Source: Burkholderiales bacterium (GTDB taxonomy: Bacteria > Pseudomonadota > Gammaproteobacteria > Burkholderiales > Burkholderiaceae). Taken from it: a stretch of 17,672 bases of DNA. Numbering within the stretch: position 1 is the stretch's first letter; every line of letters starts with the position of its first letter. Below, in pieces: positions 15,173-17,672 of this stretch. The notes under the pieces were generated by a model. That model saw only the letters and a program-made list of their open reading frames with translations. It did no database searches and was not told the origin of the DNA. Position numbers and translations under genes: made by a program. Where the stretch lies: assembly GCA_947372535.1 (NCBI GenBank), contig CANBUA010000076.1:1-17672 (forward strand). The letters are read 5' to 3'.

Positions 15173-16270
15173 ATGCCGAGCACGATGAACACACTGATAC
15201 CCCCCCAATCGCACGGTATGAAAGCGTTGGTCGATTTTGACCTGAGTCGGGCCCATAGCAGCCCGCAGGCCCGCCTGGATGCCACGCGTCAGGCCGCTCG
15301 TGCGTTACGCGAGCGCATGTGGGATGAGCCCCAAGTGCTGTTTTATCGCAGCTTCGATCTGATCCGTGCGCCCTATCCAAGGTACTACGCCTTCTCTGGT
15401 GTCTATGCGCACAGGGGGTTCAAGTTTCCCCTGGTGCATTTGCTTAACCGCATGTTTGTGGTGCAGTACCTCGATCACGACAACTTGCTGCGCACACTGA
15501 TTCTCTCGCCAACCGATCATCAGGCCAATCGCCAGACGCCCTTCTTCAAGCGCTTGGCCCAGGGTGTTCCTGAAAGCATCAATCGAGTCTTTGCGCCACA
15601 GTACAACACGGTGGAAAGCGCCTTGGCGCAATGCGGTATTCAGCCCGAGCATGTTGACTACATCAGCTACGACCACCTGCACACGCACGATGTTCGCAAG
15701 TGGTTGGGCTCGCCAAGCCAGCCCGCGTACTTCCCCAATGCCCGATTGCTGGTCCATCATCAGGAGTGGGCCTCAGCCATGAACTTGCTGCCTATCCAGG
15801 CCGATTGGTACTGTCCGCAAGGCATTGAGGGCATTGCGCCAGAGCGTGTGCTGCCCTTTGAAGGCAGCCTGAGCTTGGGGCCAGGCCTGGCCTTGATTCA
15901 TACGCCTGGTCACACCGAGGGCAACCACTCCATGGCAGCCCGAGTTTCGGATGGCATCCGTGTGAGCAGTGAGAACGGGGTGGGTGTCGATGCCTATGAG
16001 CCACGCAACTCACGCATCAATGCCGTGCGTCGGTATGCCTTGAGCACGGGTGTGGAGGTCATCCTCAACGGCAACACCCTGGAGGGCAGCAACGATCAGT
16101 ACATCTCCATGGTGTTGGAGAAGACCCTCGCGGGCCCCAGCGCCAATCCGGATTATCCCAACTGTGCAACCTCCAGTGAGCGCACGCCGTTTTGGGCTTT
16201 TCCCGGCGATGTGGCCAGCCATCTTTTTGGCGAAGCGCACTTTGGCCAAGTTCAGGCCGCGGCCAAGTAA
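15173..16270 (+). CDS. Metallo-beta-lactamase-like hydrolase with variant metal motif (365 aa)
   Basis: The C-terminal two thirds resemble the MBL fold. A strand ending in ISYDHLHTHD (164-173) lies where HxHxDH is expected, then HHQEW (195-199), HTPGHTEGNHS (243-253) and SSENG (266-270). The first motif keeps His168 and His170 but the following DH is replaced by HD (His172-Asp173). The later Asp of the usual GD site appears to be Glu268. Active-site metals may thus be one rather than two. An extra N-terminal region of about 90 residues is not part of the standard fold. No signal peptide is seen, so it is cytoplasmic. It is between an SDR (6 bp) and an epimerase-like gene (11 bp). Ester, lactone or thioester hydrolysis is plausible; the substrate is unknown. 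Confidence 0.75.
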   Translation: MPSTMNTLIPPQSHGMKALVDFDLSRAHSSPQARLDATRQAARALRERMWDEPQVLFYRSFDLIRAPYPRYYAFSGVYAHRGFKFPLVHLLNRMFVVQYLDHDNLLRTLILSPTDHQANRQTPFFKRLAQGVPESINRVFAPQYNTVESALAQCGIQPEHVDYISYDHLHTHDVRKWLGSPSQPAYFPNARLLVHHQEWASAMNLLPIQADWYCPQGIEGIAPERVLPFEGSLSLGPGLALIHTPGHTEGNHSMAARVSDGIRVSSENGVGVDAYEPRNSRINAVRRYALSTGVEVILNGNTLEGSNDQYISMVLEKTLAGPSANPDYPNCATSSERTPFWAFPGDVASHLFGEAHFGQVQAAAK

Positions 16271-16281
16271 AGGGGGCATAC

Positions 16282-17277
16282 ATGCACAGGGCAGATACCG
16301 AGGTGCTGGTCACGGGCGGGTGTGGCTTTTTGGGGCGCGCACTGGTGGGGCAGATTCTGGCGCACACCAAGTGGTCGGTGAGGGTGTTGGCCTTGCCTCA
16401 TGAGCAGGCCCCCAGCCATTGGGGGTCTCGTGTGGGCGTCATCCGTGGCGACATCACCAACCTGCAAGCGGTCGATGATGCCGTGATGGGTTGCCGCACT
16501 GTTTTTCATCTCGCCGCCATGGTGGGTGATGCGGGGCGAGACGAGGACCATGAGCGCGTGACGGTGGGTGGCACCGCGCATGTGTTCGATGCAGCCAAGC
16601 GCCATGGTTCAGCCGTGGTGCTGACCACCAGCATCTGTGCCTACGGTGATGCGATCCAACGGGTCGTGTGCCACGAGCGCACCCCCCTTGGCAAGGCGCA
16701 GGGGCCCTATGGCAGGGCCAAACAGCGCCAGGAACTTCTGGCCAAGCGTTTTGACGAACAAGGTGGCCGGGTGTGCGTGGTCAGGCCAGCGAACATCGTG
16801 GGTCCTGGCTCTGGCCCCTGGTTGCTTGATGCCGCGCATGCCTTGCGGCAAGGCTTGCCCGCGCTGGTCGGCGGCGGGCATGGAAACGCTGCCTTGGCTG
16901 TGGTGGACAACGTGGCCGATTTCTTGTTGTTTGCCAGCACCCGATCCATGGCATTTGGGCAGGTGTTCAATGTCCACGATGGACTGCCCGTGACCTGGCG
17001 GCGCTACTTCAAGGACTTGGCCCGACTGCTGAACGTGGCACCCCCTCGCTCGGTGCCCCGGGCCTTGGCCTACCTCGGTGCACATCTGAGCGAGCCCGTG
17101 TGCCGCTGGTGGAATCACCGCCAGCGCCCGCCTGTGACGCTGGAGTCACTCAACCTCATTGCATGGAACAACCAGTTCCCCATCGACAAAGCTCGTGCGC
17201 TGGGCTGGTCGCCTCAGGTGTCATATGAGATGGTTTTGGCTCAGTTGGCTCAAGACATTGCTGAGCGGAGCCTGTGA
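16282..17277 (+). CDS. NAD(P)-dependent extended SDR, epimerase/3-beta-HSD type (331 aa)
   Basis: This is a Rossmann-fold extended SDR. TGGCGFLG (11-18) binds the cofactor, GDITN (56-60) and FHLAAM (75-80) follow as in the family, and the catalytic set is Ser117 with Tyr143/Lys147 (YGRAK). Members epimerise sugars, reduce dihydroflavonols or oxidise 3-beta-hydroxysteroids. The end (NHRQRPPVTLESLNLIAWNNQFPIDKARALGWSP, shortened here to its key parts PPVT, NQFPIDKARALGW) matches the 3-beta-HSD/NSDHL-like style, in which a ketone or alcohol on a lipid ring is acted on. ATG 16282 has a strong AAGGGGG site 11 bp after the hydrolase stop, and the open frame upstream to 16192 is only overlap. It is the last gene of the operon. 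Confidence 0.88.
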   Translation: MHRADTEVLVTGGCGFLGRALVGQILAHTKWSVRVLALPHEQAPSHWGSRVGVIRGDITNLQAVDDAVMGCRTVFHLAAMVGDAGRDEDHERVTVGGTAHVFDAAKRHGSAVVLTTSICAYGDAIQRVVCHERTPLGKAQGPYGRAKQRQELLAKRFDEQGGRVCVVRPANIVGPGSGPWLLDAAHALRQGLPALVGGGHGNAALAVVDNVADFLLFASTRSMAFGQVFNVHDGLPVTWRRYFKDLARLLNVAPPRSVPRALAYLGAHLSEPVCRWWNHRQRPPVTLESLNLIAWNNQFPIDKARALGWSPQVSYEMVLAQLAQDIAERSL

Positions 17278-17519
17278 GCAACTTGTGAAAGCGAAAGCCT
17301 GCCCAAATGGCTGGCATTGACAGGCTACCGCTGCGACGCCCTTGTCCAAAATGGCGAGAAACATCTCCGGTCACCATCGCTTGATACCGTGCCCGATGCC
17401 GGGAAATTCAGCGGGCTTACGTGAAACGACATGAGACCAGACTGGACGATAAGCTGTTGATTTAAATGAGTTCACTTATCACAGCGATACGTCATGAGAC
17501 GCGATGAAACCAGCCTAAA
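17278..17519. other. Gene-free gap between the operon and guaA
   Basis: This is 242 bp, less G/C-rich than its surroundings, between convergent genes. No reading frame here is convincing. It holds one loose inverted repeat (AGCCTG at 17296-17301, CAGGCT at 17321-17326) without a T-tract, and the direct repeats described separately. No integrase gene or strong terminator is visible. Confidence 0.5.
17426..17513. repeat. Three imperfect direct repeats beside the guaA 3' end
   Basis: The motifs are CGACATGAGACCAG (17427-17440), CGTCATGAGACGCG (17490-17503) and CGCGATGAAACCAG (17500-17513). All are in the same orientation and share a core ATGARAC. They lie within 95 bp of the guaA stop codon. 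Spacing and position resemble integrase arm-type sites near an attachment site, but chance similarity cannot be excluded. Confidence 0.4.
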
Positions 17520-17672
17520 TCATTCCCACTCGATCGTCGCTGGCGGCTTGCTCGACACGTCATAAGTCACCCGATTGATCCCTCGGACTTCATTGATGAT
17601 CCTGCTGGACACCTTCTTGAGCAAGCTGTAAGGCAGCTCGGCCCAATCGGCGGTCATGAAGTCGCTGGTTTG
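17520..17672 (-). CDS. guaA: GMP synthase (glutamine-hydrolysing), C-terminal 50 codons
   Basis: The visible 50 residues match the very conserved end of Gua[18 protein letters not shown] (about 14-30 from the window edge), then [20 protein letters not shown] and the stop at 17520-17522. GuaA aminates XMP to GMP in purine synthesis. This part is the dimerisation domain. The gene enters from the right edge, its 5' end lying outside the window. It is a chromosomal core gene. Its last bases (coding strand GAGTGGGAATGA) form the known insertion point of many genomic islands and integrative elements. The open reading is intact up to the normal terminus. Confidence 0.95.
   Translation of the reverse strand, partial: QTSDFMTADWAELPYSLLKKVSSRIINEVRGINRVTYDVSSKPPATIEWE

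Noticed and set aside
16192..16281. Upstream extension of the epimerase-type gene
   Set aside because: It overlaps the hydrolase gene and has no homology-like content. ATG 16282 has a strong AAGGGGG ribosome site.
17296..17326. Inverted repeat AGCCTG/CAGGCT as a terminator
   Set aside because: The 6-bp stem has a 19-bp loop and no T-tract, so it does not meet the criteria for an intrinsic terminator.
17156..17377. Minus-strand open frame between the epimerase-type gene and guaA
   Set aside because: It overlaps the epimerase 3' end, with no motif and no ribosome site. I found no integrase similarity in it.

Overview
The window is high-GC proteobacterial DNA. Codon use, the GMP synthase C-terminus at the right end and the gene families present (MhpA-like hydroxylase, PaaX-like and TetR regulators, AidB) fit a betaproteobacterium of the order Burkholderiales. 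That placement is an inference from composition and families, not a database match. I see no rRNA, tRNA, CRISPR array, transposase or integrase.

Region A (1-8032) is a divergent aromatic-ring catabolic locus. A TetR-type regulator (2400-3086, minus) heads a leftward set: a fumarylacetoacetate hydrolase (FAH) family enzyme and two short-chain dehydrogenases (SDRs), the last cut by the window edge. Rightward runs a set with short gaps or overlaps: a type I extradiol dioxygenase, a second FAH enzyme, an MDR (quinone oxidoreductase-type) dehydrogenase and an FAD aromatic hydroxylase. Together they read as hydroxylation of a phenolic ring, meta-cleavage, and hydrolysis of the ring-fission product. 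The shared promoter region carries two palindromes built on the same GTCA half-site and spaced 17 bp apart, which are strong operator candidates.

Region B (8033-12415) holds an AidB-type and an LCAD-type acyl-CoA dehydrogenase on the minus strand. Next come two tandem copies of one TetR gene. The copy nearer the dehydrogenases is dead (TGA at codon 2, frameshift, 128-bp deletion) and the farther copy is intact.

Region C (12432-17277, plus strand) begins with a PaaX-family regulator. It continues with a membrane fatty-acid-desaturase-type di-iron enzyme, an SDR that appears to start with the rare codon ATT, a metallo-beta-lactamase-like hydrolase with an altered metal motif, and an extended SDR (epimerase/3-beta-HSD type). 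This looks like a small lipid or alkyl-chain modification operon whose substrate I cannot name.

Region D (17278-17672) is about 240 bp without a gene and then the 3' end of guaA (minus). The 3' end of guaA is a known integration hotspot for genomic islands, and imperfect direct repeats lie beside it. The accessory genes to the left could therefore be island cargo, although no integrase is present.
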